A stretch of DNA of 64,000 bases from Certhia americana (GCA_018697195.1 JAGMWU010000028.1:1120521-1184520), one strand, 5' to 3'. Positions 32,393 to 46,160 are shown, counted from the first letter of the stretch. The notes: generated by a model not told the origin, from the letters alone. Made by a program: numbers and translations.

Positions 32393-35300
32393 TCAGACCC
32401 GGTCCTGGGGAGGGGACACGTCCAGGACAGCGCTGTCCCCCCCGGAGCTGCCCTGGGCGATGTGGGCAGAGGTGACAAGGAAGGAGGAGTAGGCGAGGTC
32501 AGCATCCTCCTTGGAGCTCTGGGGAGGGCAGGAGGGCACAGTCAGGACAAGGGGATGGGCAGCAGGGGAAAGGCAGCATTTTTTGGCTGTCCCTGGAGGG
32601 TCACACTGGTGCCCATGTGAGCATCATCCTGGGAAGACCCCAAAAGCTTTTAGGTTTGGGATTCCTTGGCAAACCTGTCCCTGGGTGTTGGCATCCAGCT
32701 CCCCTGTCCTAAAGCTGCTGGGATTTACTGGTCTCCTGATAATTTCCTTGATTTCTCCAGTTCAGCTCCTGGCACTTACAACACCTACGCCTCTCCTGTT
32801 GATAAGGACTTCGAAAAACACAGACTCGGATCTGGCACCTGCAGCTGCTGCCAAACGGTGCCACTTGACCGTGATCTTACCCCAGGAGAGGCAGAGAAAA
32901 TTAGGGAAAGGCAGAGATCACAGCAAATCTCAGCCCTCGCAATGGCAGAGCCTTCTCTGCCTCCCAGTGCCCCCTGAATCACTGAGAAATGGGATATGAT
33001 GGTTTCCAGCCATCTGCTTAACCCAGTGATTCATCGTTCTGGTAACAAACCCAACCTTCCTGATGCTGCCTGGGGCTGCCTTTTGTTCTTTTTCTTGAAG
33101 CAAAGTGACTGCTGTTAATATCTCTGCAAAAACAGGGAGTCAGGATAGGGGTGAGACCACGCATGGGGGCTGGATCCGGGTGAAATGGAGAACACCTGGG
33201 TATAAATAATGCCCCTGGGAGGAGACAGCCCCTTTGGGACAGACTGCAGGGCTGTGGCCACATCTGCCAGGTCAGTGGCCTCTCTCCTGCCTCCTCTTAC
33301 CCTTTTTGCCTCTGTTGTGTCAGCAGCGCTTTCCTGAGTGTCCCTGGTGGTGATGAACTCTGCAGGCAGAGAAAGGAAGGTGTTGGGGAGGGGGCAGTGG
33401 CTGGCAGGTGTTTCTGTGGCATTTGGGGGGTATTTCAGCCAAGAAGGGCTGGGTTGGAGTGGGCCACTCACCGTCCCCTCCCACGGGGGTCTTCTGGCTC
33501 TCCTTCACACTGTTGCTGGCACCGAAGTCCCTCACGCTCTCAAAGTCTGACATGCTGATGTCTGTCCTGTAGCTCCCTACGGACACCAGGTCTGATGACA
33601 GGGAGGAAGAAAATCCCTAAGATCTGGGTTGGAGCTCATTAAGACCCAAACCCTCTGTGCCAGGCGATGCTGTGACAAACACCATGACAAAATGGGACAC
33701 AGAGGGCTGGACTCTGTCTCAGCCTGGACACTCTGGAGGGGGTCAGTGTGAGGAGCAGGGGNNNNNNNNNNTGGAGCTGTCTGGATGGGTCAGTGTGAGG
33801 AGCAGGGGGTTGGAGCTCTCTGGATGGGGTCAGTGTGAGGAGCAGGGGGTTGGAGCTCTCTGGATGGGTCAGTGTGAGGAGCAGGGGGTTGGAGCTCTCT
33901 GGATGGGTCACAGGAGGAGCAGGGGGTTGGAGCTCTCTGGATGGGTCACAGGAGGAGCAGAGACCCTCCTGCCCATCCTGGTGTGATCCCAGGAAAGCAG
34001 CTCAGCCCAGCACTTGGGTATTTCTTTATCTCATTGCTGCTGCTGTCTCTGGAGAGCTCAGAGAGGCAGGGACTCACCAGATCTTTTCAGCTGCCTGTAT
34101 TTGACAATGGCAAAAGCTGTCACGACAATCAGGATCAGGCCAGCCAGAGGGCCCAGCACTAAGGCCAGAGTGTTGGAGCCATGGCTTTCATCAGAGCTGG
34201 AAAAGAGGGGCAGAGAGAATGATGCATGTGAAAATCCTGTAGGCTAAATTTGGGTAGGATGGTAATTCTGAGTGAGCATGGTGCAATTCAATCAATTAAC
34301 TAGAATAAAATCCAACACAAATAAAAATATAGGCTTGAGGTCAGACTGAAAGAGCTACATCAGCAGCTTGGTTATAAATGCGTGAAGGAAAATTCTCTAA
34401 TATTCACAGAAATACTTTAAAATAGTCTTTTTGTACCTGGAATTTCTAATAATTTCCTTCTGATACAATTTTCTTGAATTGGAGATTAATGGTGAGTCAT
34501 CTTGCCCTTTGCTGTCACTTTTTATCTTTTCTGACATTTAGAGCAAAGTTCTTTGGGGACCAGCTTTTTTTCATGTGTTGCTAAACAACACACACAGGGT
34601 GTACAAACAGAACGGGCTCATATAAACCCCACAAAAATGATAAATGGCAGGGGATGGAGAGAACCAACCTTTCTGGGGCAGCTCCTTTTCGCACCTCAGA
34701 GTCACTGTAGGCTCCTCCTGGGGGAACAGCTCCAGACTCACGGCTGGAATCCACATCCAGGAGCTCTGGGCTGTGCTTGGCATCACTCCCTGTGTGTCCC
34801 AGGAAAGGAGGGTGGTTAGAGAGCAGCAGCATGAGAACTGGACACAAAAACTGCTGGGGTGTGTTTGGTGGACACAGAGCTGCTGTGGGTTTCTTCAGAA
34901 TGGGGGTACGAGACCTGAAATCCTCTCACACCAAATAATTTACTGCAAAAATCTCAAGTAGGATCTCTCCGCCTATGAACTTTTAAAGGGTCTTGCATTT
35001 CCAAGATCTGCCTCTAATATTTCCAGTCAAATTTTGCATCCTTGCTTTGCTTTAATTCCTTGCCCACCAAAAGCAATGAAATGGGGCTGTTTCACTCTGT
35101 TTTTACTTTGGCCATCACCCACATAGGATGGGTAAATATCAGATACCCAGGGCTCTGCTCTGTCTCTGCTTCTAATAATATTCCTCCCCCTAAACCCATT
35201 CCAATTCCAAAATACTCCACCAAAGCTGAGACTAAGCCCCTTGCTGCTGGTGTCAGCCTCTCCTGCTCCTTACTGGTTACCTGTTTATCAAGATAAGAAG

Positions 35301-38300
35301 CTTCCTGCAGCAAGATCTCTGAATTCGATCACCTGAAAGGTGCCGAAACTAAACGACGCTACACATTGCAAGAGGAACAATTAATCAGCACGGGCTCAAA
35401 AGTAAAACCGATGTGGAAAGAGGTTGAGTTTGAGACCGGGTTTTTCACGACGGGGAAATCAAAACTGAGTGAATGAAAACACCGAAGGCAAACTGCACAA
35501 AGCAGCTCGCCGGGAGGCTGCGGGGGTGGCAGCGCTTCTGTTTTGAGCTGCTGCAACCTAGCGGTGATGGAGAGCCCTCCTTGGCCGCGAGGTTGGAGCA
35601 GGGAGAGCCCTGCCCCGGTGCTCACCTGGGCTCACCCGCAGCTCCACGGCCATGGTTTCCCCGAAGATGCTGTTGCGCTTCACCCCGCACCAGTACCAGC
35701 CTTCATCTTCCTCGGCCAGCGGGTCAAAGCTCAGCACGACCGTCCTGGTGGATGTGTTACAGGTGGCACCCGGCCCTGGCAGCCCCTGGCCCAGCGCTGG
35801 CAGCATGGTGCAGCCGGTGTAATTCCACCTGCACCAGTATTTCTCGTAGGAGTAGTACTGGCAGGGGTAAGAGCAGGTTAAATTCACCCGGGAGCCCACT
35901 GGTGCCTCCACTTTCTTCTCTCCCATCAGTGCAGGTTCTCCTGGAAGGGCAAACGGGACATCAGGGCTGCTGGGGGTGGCAGTCAGCAGGTAGTGGTGCT
36001 GCTGGGGATGGAGCTTTGAGGGGAAGGGCTCCTTGTATTGCTAAATTAACACTAAAGATGCTGCTTCTGGTTCTTTCCTTGCCAGGATTAAGAAATACTT
36101 CATGAGAATTTCCTGTGAACGTGACAGAACTTTCTGTCTCAGTTTTAAAGCTGCTGGGGTGAGTTCAGGCTCGGAGCTCACATCTCCTCCCCAAAAGCCA
36201 GATTGCTCACTTGGGGTGGTTCTGTACCTCCTGAGCAGGCAGAGAACTGCCAGTGCACGGCTCTTACCTTCTACAACCTTCAGTTCTGTTGATGATTGCT
36301 GCTCCTTCAGCTCGCTTGACATGCACCAGTAAAAGCCTTCGTCCGTGGCCTGCAGCTGGTTCAGGATGATGGTGACAGTTTTGTTTTTGGGGTTCTCGAA
36401 CATGGCCACTCTTCCTTCATACTTGTACTTCACGTACCCAGTGTTGTCTATGATCTTGTCACATCCCTTGCCTTTCCACCTGCACCAGATCCTCGTGGAA
36501 GATTCCTTTAGAGGATCATAGAGGCACTCGAAGGTTGCTGAGCTTCCAGTTTTTCCAGTTACCATGGTCTTTAACTGAGGGAAATTTTTGTCTGTTGGTA
36601 AGAACAAAATGAGTGGTTATAAGGGTCTCACTTGTGTCCAAGAAAATCAATATTATCAGATCAAACAAAGCCTAAAAGGAAGGCCAGGAAAAGCTCAGGG
36701 GTGCAAACATCAGGAGATTTTCCTGGCACTGCTGGGAATTGATTCTAAAGGGTCAGTCAGGCCTTGCTTTTGCCCAAATTCACTGAGTGTTGTTGGCTTT
36801 GTGGACAGATATTGCAAAGCTTTGTTCCCTTTGCTAGAGGGACCATCTACCTCTGACAGTTTGAGATTTAAGGAACTGGGGGCCTGAAGAGACAGCTTGC
36901 TTGCCTCAGACTGAGGGGTGGAATTTGTCTCCTGGAGTTTTGGGCTGGGGAACAGAGCTGTCTACTTCTGGGAAGGTGAAGTCTGGATCCAAGCTTTATT
37001 TAGTGGTGGTTTAGTACGTTAGAGGTGGATAAATGAATAGAAAGAAGTATGTAGATGAGAGAATAGGATAATAGCAAAGAGAAATTCAAGTTCTTGCTAA
37101 ATATAGTGAGAGTGCTGGTGCTGCTCTGAAGAGAAGGAGAGAGGAAGGGGAATGCACTCTGGGAACAGCTCACCCTCGTAGATAAACACGTCCAATTCCT
37201 TGGATTTTCCTTCCTTCCCATATTCACCGGCCCCACAGTAGTACAATCCTGTGTCTTCCCAGTCCATCTGAGTCACCGTGACACTGAACGAGCCTGGAGG
37301 CTCCTCAAAAGTCAGCAGAACCCTCCCTTGGAAATCTGGATCGATTTTCTGATGGCTGTCGATGATGTTCCGGCAGCCATCCCTCTCCTTCTTGCACAGG
37401 TATCTCCTCATGGCAGCAGTGTCCTGCCCAAAGCTGCAGGACACGGTCCAGGTGCTGCGGAGCTTCAGGTAGAAGAGCTCAGCTGCCTCAGGAACAGGAG
37501 GGGCTGTGCACAGAGACAGTCAGGGGCTGGAATGAAACTTCCCTGAAATGAAACTTCCACCCTTGAGAGGAATGATTTGTCTTCCCAAAGAAGCTGTGGG
37601 TCTGATAGGTAAAACTGGCACTGAGAGGTAAAGGAAACGATGGGAAGGGTTCCATTGATTGATGAATGGAATGAAGGTATCTGCCTTACAGACAAACTGA
37701 AGGTTTGCTGAGAAATTAAATTGGATATTCAAAGATGAAAGAAACAATGGGGGAGAAACCATAAATTCCATAAGAATTAAAAATGAAAGAGGGGTCTATA
37801 TTAGAGGGGAATCTGAGGCATCAGGGGTTTGGAAAGTCTGAATGACTCAAGTACCTCAGCCAGTGGGGAAAGAGAGAGGGAAATGAAGCTGGGAAATTGG
37901 GATAAAAATGTGGGAAATTTGGATTAAAAAGGCAGGAAATCAGGATGAAAGGGAGGCTGCATCCTCCAAAAATTTGAGAGACCCCAGGGGAATGCCCCAT
38001 AACCTCTCCCTTTATTCAAATAAAATAGAACAACTCCTCTGTCTCCTTTTTGGACATAAACCTTGGGCGTTCATGGATTAATTTTCCTGACAACCTGCAG
38101 CTCTCACAGGCCAGCGGTGGAGCCTCTTTTAAACGGGAGAGGAGGGGAAAAACCTGAAAGAAAATGGCATTTCAGGGAGTGCCAGGATTATAATCACCTG
38201 CAGCAACACTGAGAGTGACTCTGTGGGACAGCCCTCTGCCATTGACCCCCAGGCCACACTGGAAGGTGCCGTTGTCTTCCAGCCTCAGCTGTGAGATGTG

Positions 38301-39310
38301 GATCTGGAAGTTTTCCTCCTCGGGGTGGTCCGTGAGGGAGATCCTGCCCCGGTAGTCGGCAGCCACGTAGCCCGTGGCCACCGCGGTGATGCAGCCCGAG
38401 CCTCGCTGCTTGCACCAATATTTCCTGTCGTGTCTGTTCATCGGGGTGGGTGGGTAGAAACATTTGATGGTGGCTGAGCCCCCCAGCACGCCATGGACCT
38501 GCCGGGGGCCGAACACGGGGCTGGAGACTGCGGGGAAGAAGAGTTTGGGCTGTGGGTGCCCCGTGTGCCACACGGACCCTGTGCCTGTGGGGCACCCACG
38601 AGAGAAAGGTGCCCCCCAGGATGCTTTAAGATTTCAGTTTTTGGAATTTTTCAGCTCTTGTGTTGCAGTAGTGCCTAACTTTGAACTGTATATGGAGTGT
38701 TAATAAGCTCTCCTCACATTTTGGTCAGATGGAGCAATCCCTCAGGGCCTGGAACTCGAGGGCACCCCACAGCCTCAGGCCCAGAAAAGTATAAATAAAA
38801 ATGAATTATGAGGGATTGAATTGGGGAAATATGACTTCATTAAAAAAATTCCATGAAACTGAAAGAATTTACCCCTGATATGGAAATAGACCAAACTTTT
38901 ATCTGTCTGCAAACTCTTGACTGTTGTCCATTTTGTGTGTAGCCTCTTGCGAGGTTTCAGATGCCCTTAATGGCCCTTGTTATGAGTGCATATTATAAAG
39001 TTGACTTTTTGCAAATATTAAAATGAATGCTGTATGCATAATGTAGAAAAACGAACCTCGTTTTTCACACCCTTCATTAAACACATCCACTTTTATCTTT
39101 TTAATTTTGTCCGGCCTCTGTTTCTAGGCATCACCCAGACCTTCCTCCTCCCTTCCCAGTGACACTTCTCGTCCCTTTTTGTCACCTTTTGCCACCCCAA
39201 AACCTGTCCCCAGGTGGGTGACACTCACTGGCTGCCTTGGGGAGGTGTCTGCCTCTTGCAGACCCCGCTGGGAGCACGGCGAGCAGGAAGAGGAACACCA
39301 ATAAAGTCAT
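32393..39310 (-). CDS. PIGR: Polymeric immunoglobulin receptor, four Ig domains (ten coding exons, 641 aa)
   Basis: This epithelial receptor carries polymeric IgA and IgM from the basolateral to the luminal side and is cleaved to release secretory component. Coding exons are 39310-39229 (signal peptide), 38527-38198 (D1), 37503-37174, 36591-36268 and 35940-35626 (three further V domains), 34789-34669 (stalk), 34196-34078 (transmembrane), 33591-33472, 33359-33301 and 32518-32393 (cytoplasmic), summing to 1926 nt. D1 has PVFGPRQVHGVLGG, YPPTPMNRHDRKYWCKQ and NGTFQCGLGVNGRGL, matching the ligand-binding D1 of PIGR. The tail has SYRTDISMSDFESVRDFGAS and SSKEDADLAYSSFL, the conserved sorting segments. 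NXS/T sites occur in D1, D3 and D4. Mammals have five Ig domains; four is the avian form. An AG at 39326-39325 with 13 bases of UTR implies an upstream non-coding exon. Confidence 0.97.
33738..33960 (+). repeat. About 38-bp minisatellite with assembly gap, in a PIGR intron
   Basis: About six units of GGAGCTCTCTGGATGGGTCA plus GTGTGAGGAGCAGGGGGTT. Ten Ns at 33762-33771 fall inside. It lies between the transmembrane exon and the first cytoplasmic exon, so it does not affect coding. Confidence 0.9.
37704..38093 (+). mobile_element. Unclassified interspersed repeat, copy 2 (PIGR intron)
   Basis: It aligns with 14937-15647 at both ends and in the middle stretch CAAGTACCTCAG(A/C)CAGTGGGGAAAG. It has only about three units of the internal GGGAAATTGGGATAAAA module. 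It occupies over half of the intron between the D1 and D2 exons of PIGR, antisense to the gene. Confidence 0.75.
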
Positions 39311-42300
39311 TTTTCTCTCATTCCCTGGAAAAGATGTGGAAGGTCTTGAATAATCACATTTGCAAAATGTTAATCCTCTAATAATCTTTGTTCTTGGAGG
39401 ACACGAGGGTTGTTGCTACGTGAAGTAGAGAGAAGTTTTTAATTGCTCCTGTCGAGGAATTGGATGGGAAAAAGGGAATTGATATCTCTGTTCTTGCCTG
39501 TGGATCCCATCCCAACACCTCAATATTCCCTCTGTCACAGAATTCCTCACTGGAATCTGTATTTACTGACTGTCTTTGTTTCCCTGGCCTTTCCACGGAC
39601 ACAAGAAAGAGAAAAAAGGTGATATTTTCACGTCTACTTTTTAATTCTTTCCTCGGCTGCTGAGGAATTGAGTGAGCTGTAGGGATTTACCTCAGCTCTG
39701 CTCCTCCAAAAATCAGATTTTATGTGCATTTCCTGAGCACACCTCTCCATCCACCTGCCTGTTCCAGGTTCATAGAAGGCACCCACAGGAGCTGATGAGA
39801 GATGCCAAGGAAAACCCTTATAAACAATCAGAGGAATTTTTATTTCAGGGCATTCATGCACAATTTTATTAAGGGTAATTCCCAGCAGAAGAAGAAAGTT
39901 TTCATTTCCCTGTTAAGATGAAAGGTGTTCTGTTGTGTCTCTTCCTTGTGTTGTGATTTCTCCTTGCTCAATGGCCACTTGTCCGTGGCTAATAATTAAC
40001 TCACTGAGCATGAAAAATTCTCTTTCAAACGCATCCCAGAAGTAGCCAGCAAGGCAAACATAACAAATTCTGCAGAAAGCAAACAACGTGGCACAAAGAG
40101 AGCCTTGATATTTGCCCCTGGCTGACAGCTCCTCTCTCTGCTGGTCACCTCACTGCCCTCCAGCCTGTGGTGCAAGCAGGACCCGGCTCAGCCTTGCCCA
40201 CTTTGGCAAAGTTGAAATAATCTGTTATTCTGATCTCTTCAGAAAGTTCAGCTGGTTTGGGGGCACAGCCCACGTTGTTCTGTCAGGTCTGGGAGGGTTT
40301 CCAAGATCTCTGCCTACCCAAACCAGTGGTTCCTGTGCTCTTGCACCTACAGCTCTGAGTGGCTTCCAGCCCCGTTCTCTCAGATGCTCTTAAAATGTAA
40401 ATGGCAAAATCACAACATAATGACCTTTTCTCTTGCTTTCCAACTCAGGATAGGTAATTTCTTTTCATTGTTGTTGTTTTCATGTGGTCCTGAGAATGAA
40501 TAGCACTCTGTGTTTTGATTTGGTGCAGCTCCACTGGGTGACAAGGACATTTTAGTGCTGTGGAGAAGGAGGGCAGACCCCCTCAGCCAGTCCCTCTTCA
40601 GGGATGTGTTTTTAGTGTCTTTATCCTTGAAATTATCTGATGGTCATTTCCAGGACACAGCTCTGGACCTGGGCTGGGACCATCACCTTCCTCTCCAGTG
40701 CTGTTTTATGCTTAAATTTTGGTATTTTCCAGGTTTCCAGCTCTGCCCAGGCTGGCTCTTCCATATCTCATCTATTACACCTTTCCCCACATTTCTGTCG
40801 TGCTTTTGGGATTCTGTCAGTCCTAGGGAGAATTATCTTCAGATTTATGATGATTTGGAAGAGACCAGGACCTGACCACCAGGTTGTACAAACCTGAGCC
40901 AGCAGCTGCTCTGTCTGGGTATGGAACACCAGAGTTCAATTCCCAAATTCTGCTGAATTCCTGCTGCAGGGATTGCCAGGGATCAGCCCAGTTCAGCCCA
41001 TTAGCCATTAACTATTGCCCCTGACACTGACCAGTGTCAAGGCCATGGGATCAACAAAACACGAAGGTTTAATTGTGACATTTATCATTCCAGCCTGGCA
41101 GCCCTTCTGGCTTTTTGTGGAATGTTTGCTGCTATTCAAATAGTTGGGAAATAATAACATAGAGGTAATATATTGCATATATTCTATATATTTTATATAT
41201 AGATTATATTTTCCCCCTCAAATCCTTTTGATTCATGGGGAAGCTGCGCAGATTGCAAATTGCTGTAGAGAGAGTAGTGCTGTGAGGAGGTGCTGGAGGC
41301 TTCTGTGCCCAGAAAAAGGGCACAGCCACAAATTTCATCCTTCACAGGAGTGGATTATTCACATCCTCACCTGCCCATCATGGTCACTGCTGATCTTGCC
41401 TTGCCGTGGGTTTTATTTGCTGCAGTGGAATGGGGAAAAGCCACCAATCCACCCCATTTTCTTGGGGTTAAGAATGAGCAATCAACTTTCAGATAAAAGA
41501 TCGAGCTGACCCAAACACGTGCAGAAAATAAACATTTCCAGTTCCAAGCAGATGCCTTCTTTACAATATTGAGAGAATAAACAGGAGGGGTTTGTTTGGG
41601 GATGCAGCGAGCACAAACACTTGGGCTGGACTTGCTGAAGATTATCAGGATTTACCAAGAAATCAGCAATTTTTAGGAATGCCTGCAGTGCTTGGGACTC
41701 TCTGAACTAAGAATATTTGTGTCAGTTAAACATATGAGCAACGTATTTCAGAATAGAAATTAAACAGAATAAACAGGCAGCTCTCATGATGGTGACTGAA
41801 ATCCCAGCTGAGATTGTGCTGCTGAGCCAATTCTATGTTCCTTTCAGCTGCTGGATCCACTCTACACTAACCTGAGATCTGATTTTATTTTCATTTCAGA
41901 TCCTCCACGCACCCACTTGTTGCTTTTCAGATCAGACCTTCATGGTTTATTTGTTTTCTGGGTTGGAAAGTGAAACCAGCTTCAGCACTATGAAATTATT
42001 TCAGTTTAATTCTCTGCCTGCAAGGAGCAGGAACATCCCATGGCCCAAGGGCATTTGTTCACCTCAGTGTGGAGGGGTGGATGGTGCCAGTGTGGATTCA
42101 TTAATTGCAATTAGGGGATGTTTAGTTGTAATTCAGAAATGTATTAAATTTAGAGGAATGCTCCCTTTGCAGAGCAGGAATTCAGGTGTGTAGGACCCAC
42201 ACCTTCACTGGTCTGAGTGGGACAGGGCTCTGCCAGGCTCCTCTGATTTCACTTTTAGGACACCAGTCCATTCATTTCAGGTTCTATTTATCTTCCTGCA

Positions 42301-42950
42301 ACTGTACAAACTTCTCAGGGAGCTTCTGAAGCAGCTCCTTCAGGACAAATTTCAAAGTCTGCCTGTTGGGGTTCAAAAGCCAGTCATGACCTCAGGCCGA
42401 GTCACAAAATTTAGATTATTACAGTAATACTTACTAACTTCTATTTCCTATGTTAAAACTTAATGCAAATATTGTATAATGATAGTTAATCTGGGGAGGG
42501 TTTTAAAAATTAAATATAAAAATCTGCTGCAGAAAAGAAACCATAACTGCCACAAGCCTGTTCCTATGATTCTTTCAGAAAAAATCAGCCTCCCACCACT
42601 GAGCTCCGAACATGAAGTGGTTCCAAACCTTCCCTTCCATGTGAGGAAGGGGCCTCAAAAGTGACCCAAAGCTTTTGTTCTTCTCCTTCCCCATCCCACC
42701 ACGGTCCTACAGATGGTTTTGCAATCCCAAAGATGCCAAAGCAGCATTACTTACACTCCAGGCTCCTCCTGGCACTTCTGGTTTTTCCTCTCAGGCTGAC
42801 CCTGGGCCGTGCTGGGAGTGTGGCAGTGCCAGCCTGGTTTAAATACTCCCTGCACCTCTAGCCAGGCATTCCCACCTGCTGTGCCTTAAAGGAACAACGT
42901 CCAGCAGCGCTGCCAGGTGAGCTCTGCCCACGGCAGGGACGGGCAGCCAA
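39311..42950. other. PIGR upstream and intergenic sequence
   Basis: The non-coding first exon and promoter of PIGR should lie within the first few kilobases, but I cannot place them. No other exon is recognised. AT-rich tracts (for example 41160-41215, TATA-rich) are the only compositional feature. Confidence 0.4.
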
Positions 42951-43640
42951 TGCCCAGTGAGTGCCCAGTGAGTGCCCAGTTAGTGCCCAGCTAGTGTCCA
43001 GTGAGTGTCCAGTGAGTGCCCAGTGAGTGTCCAGTGAGTGCCCAGTGAGTGTCCAGTGAGTGCCCAGTTAGTGCCCAGCTAGTGCCCAGTGAGTGCCCAG
43101 TTAGTGCCCAGTGAGTGTCCAGTGAGTGCCCAGTGAGTGCCCAGTGAGTGCCCAGTTAGTGCCCAGTGAGTGCCCAGTGAGTGCCCAGTGAGTGTCCAGT
43201 TAGTGCCCAGTGCGTGCCCAGTGAGTGTCCAGTTAGTGCCCAGTGCGTGCCCAGTCTGTTCCCTGTCAATGTCCAGTGAGTGCCCAGTGAGTCTCCAGTG
43301 AGTGCCCAGTCAATGCCCAGTCTGTTCCCAGTCAGTGCCCAGTGAGTGCCCAGTCAGTGTCCAGTCAATCCCCAGCCAGTCCCCAGTCTGTTCCCAGTCA
43401 ATCCCCAGTCAGTGCCCAGTCTGTTCCCAGCCAGTCCCCAGTCTGTTCCCAGTCAATGCCCAGTGAGTGCCCAGTCAGTGTCCAGTCAATCCCCAGTCAG
43501 TGCCCAGTCTGTTCCCAGTCAGTCCCCAGCCAGTTCCCAGTCTGTTCCCAGTCAGTCCCCAGTCTGTTCCCAGCCAGTCCCCAGTCAGTCCCCAGTCTGT
43601 TCCCAGTCAGTCCCCAGTCTGTTCCCAGCCAATGCCCAGT
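42951..43640 (+). repeat. 11-bp minisatellite with two sub-arrays
   Basis: About 60 copies of an 11-bp unit. The left part (to about 43330) is mainly GTGCCCAGTGA or GTGTCCAGTGA; the right part is CAGTCTGTTCC alternating with CAGTCAGTCCC. The period is not a multiple of three yet all three frames stay largely open, so the ORFs over it are artefacts. Confidence 0.93.
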
Positions 43641-46160
43641 CCAGCTCTGCTGTCCCTCCAGACTGTCCCCTCTGATCACTCTCCTGATCACAGCCCCCCC
43701 AAGGCTGGGGGGCTCCCAGGGAAGGCCCCGGGCTCCTCTTCCCCCTTTGGGAAGGAGCTTTGGTGGCTCTGTGGGGTCGAGTTCATGGAGAGTCTCTTGG
43801 GTACCTCTGTGCCAGCTTTTTGCTTGGGCAGGACCCGAACAGCCAGGGCAGCTGTGATTCCTTGCTCTACCCTGGTTTAATATTGCAAAAACAGCAATTC
43901 CTTCTAACTGAGGGGTCACATGGAGCTTTTCTCACCCTCAGTGAAAACTGATATGTTTGAACAGGATGGCAGCTCCTGCAGTGCCTGGGAGCAGCAAGAT
44001 CCTGTCCCAGAACTGGGATCTTCAACAGATTTGTCAGATCCTAAAGCCAGCCTTGCAACCTTTGCTTTAGCTGAGGGTGTTGAGCTGCATTTCTTCTGTG
44101 AATGTGCAGCTCTTGGGGTGAGGAAGGAGCTTTTGGGGTGAGCAAGGAGCTTTTGGGGTGAGCAAGGAGCTTTTGTCTGTGGCTGTGCTTGGTGGGGATC
44201 TTGGACTGAGAGAAGAGCAGAGGGATGGAAATGTGTTTTTATGACCTTGCAGAGGGGAAGGTGGGATGGGCAGAGGAAAACCTGGCAGAAATTAACTGCT
44301 GGTGCATCTCAAGGAGGAATAATTAATCCAAGGTGAATGAACAGGGGTTTTTTAACCAACCCCCCCTTTTCACCCTCAAGGTTTCCAGTAAAATCAATCC
44401 CTTGCCTCATGCAAATATATTTGAGATGTATTTCCTTGCTTTAGCACACGAGGAAGCATTTCCCTGCCAAGTCACAGATTCCAAAGCATTTTGGCATCTC
44501 CAGAAAACAAACAACCTTCGGATTGCTTTTGTTTGGGGAGTGCAGATTGCAGCACAAACCACGATCTGAGCGTGAAACCAACGCTGCTGCTCAGAGCTGG
44601 GCTGTGTTTGGGCTGAATTTGAGCTGGTTCTGAAGCTGTGGATATCCCTGCAGGAGAGGTGAAGGAAAAATGGCACTTTGGGAATGTGGGTGTCTGAGAA
44701 ATTGAAATCAGATGTGGTTTATGCATTGGAAAATGACTCCATGGATCAGGATTCTTTTCAAAAAGCCAGAAAATCCCTTTTTTTTTTTTGAGCACCCTCA
44801 TCCTTTCCAACCTAAACCATTCTGTGATTCTCTGATATGTGCAACCCTGAAGCCACAAAGGTCCTTCCCTCCCCATCCCTCCCCAGATTTACCTCTCCCT
44901 CAGGGAAACAACCCACAAAGAGCTGGGTTCAGGGGCATTATTTTATTCTTTCTTCTGCAAAACTCAGAGAAATTTAGGCAGTGTGGGGGTTCAGCTCTCA
45001 GGAAAGAGGATTTGGGTTCTGAGGAGAGCAATGGGAGGTGTTGGGGGCTTGGCTTTCCACAGAGAAAATTCCCAGCTCAGGTACTCAGGGGCTTTCATAG
45101 AAAGTTCTGGCTCAAGTCTTCATCAGGCACCTGGAAAAATAATTATTCCCAATAGGGTAACTGTAAAATAATGAAGCAGAAGAGAAGCTGTGATCTGGCA
45201 TTGCCTCTCTCTGGTATTTGTAGAAGTCCTTTCATGGGTGTTTCTGGCTTTATGCCAAACTTGGTATTTTAAATGATATTTGAAGGAGATCTGAGAAGAG
45301 AGAGGTGGAGAAACCTGGATCAGAGGGGATTCCTGGAGTCAAGCTCTGCTCAGTTAAGGGAATTAACCCAGGCTTTACCCCAACCCAAACATCTGGAAAG
45401 AAAAGGCACAAATAATTTCTGGATTCATTCTCCCTTTTAGGAGTTTTTCCCAGAATGCTGATAGTTTATTTTCAAGGTTTTAGGGGAGGTGTAATTTTTC
45501 TTTCTATTCTTTATATTTAGGACCAGAAGACCCCTGTTGGCTCTGAGTGCATTGCATGAATCACCAAATTTCTGAACCTCTATTGCACTAATCTTTTTTC
45601 AGTGGAGTCCTTCTCACTGATACAAATTCCTACAGATTATTCACAGAATTCACAGATTCGCTTTAAAATATTTGATACCATTAGATACACATTAAAACCT
45701 TTGCTCAGATTATTTTTACGGGAGCTTTTCTCTAAAAAGCATCAACGATCTGAGGCTCTTACATAGAAGTTGGTCATCCTGATATTTCCAAGGATAGCAG
45801 AGATTGTCCTGCACAACAGAACAAAAAAGAATGGCATGGTTGCAACACAGTGAACAATAATTACTTTTGTGCAATGCCAAGAAAGGTGATAAGTAATCAG
45901 AATTTACTGAAAGAGGCAGGAAGAGCGATAGCAGCTTTACTACTTGCAATCAAAAATTATAATCGGTCCTACAATAAATATATAAACTTTATGTAGGATT
46001 TAATCCAAGTCTTATGAAATCTTAACGTTTCTTGGTAAGGAGTAAAGGCAGGAGTTTGGCAGCAGGATGTGATTCTTGGGCTGTGGATTGTAATTCCTGG
46101 ACTGCAAACCTGCTGAGGTGTTTTCCTTACCAATCCACAAATTCCCTCCTTAAAATCTGA
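43641..46160. other. Intergenic 3' of the pIgR-family paralogue
   Basis: No exon is recognised. A triple 20-bp direct repeat (GGAGCTTTTGGGGTGAGCAA) lies at about 44127-44172. A short CR1 3' tail in sense orientation lies at about 44795-44835 (CCTTTCCAACCTAAACCATT CTGTGATTCT). Confidence 0.45.

Noticed and set aside
32666..32977. 103-codon plus-strand frame between PIGR tail exons
   Set aside because: Lies in a PIGR intron, no splice support and no recognisable family.
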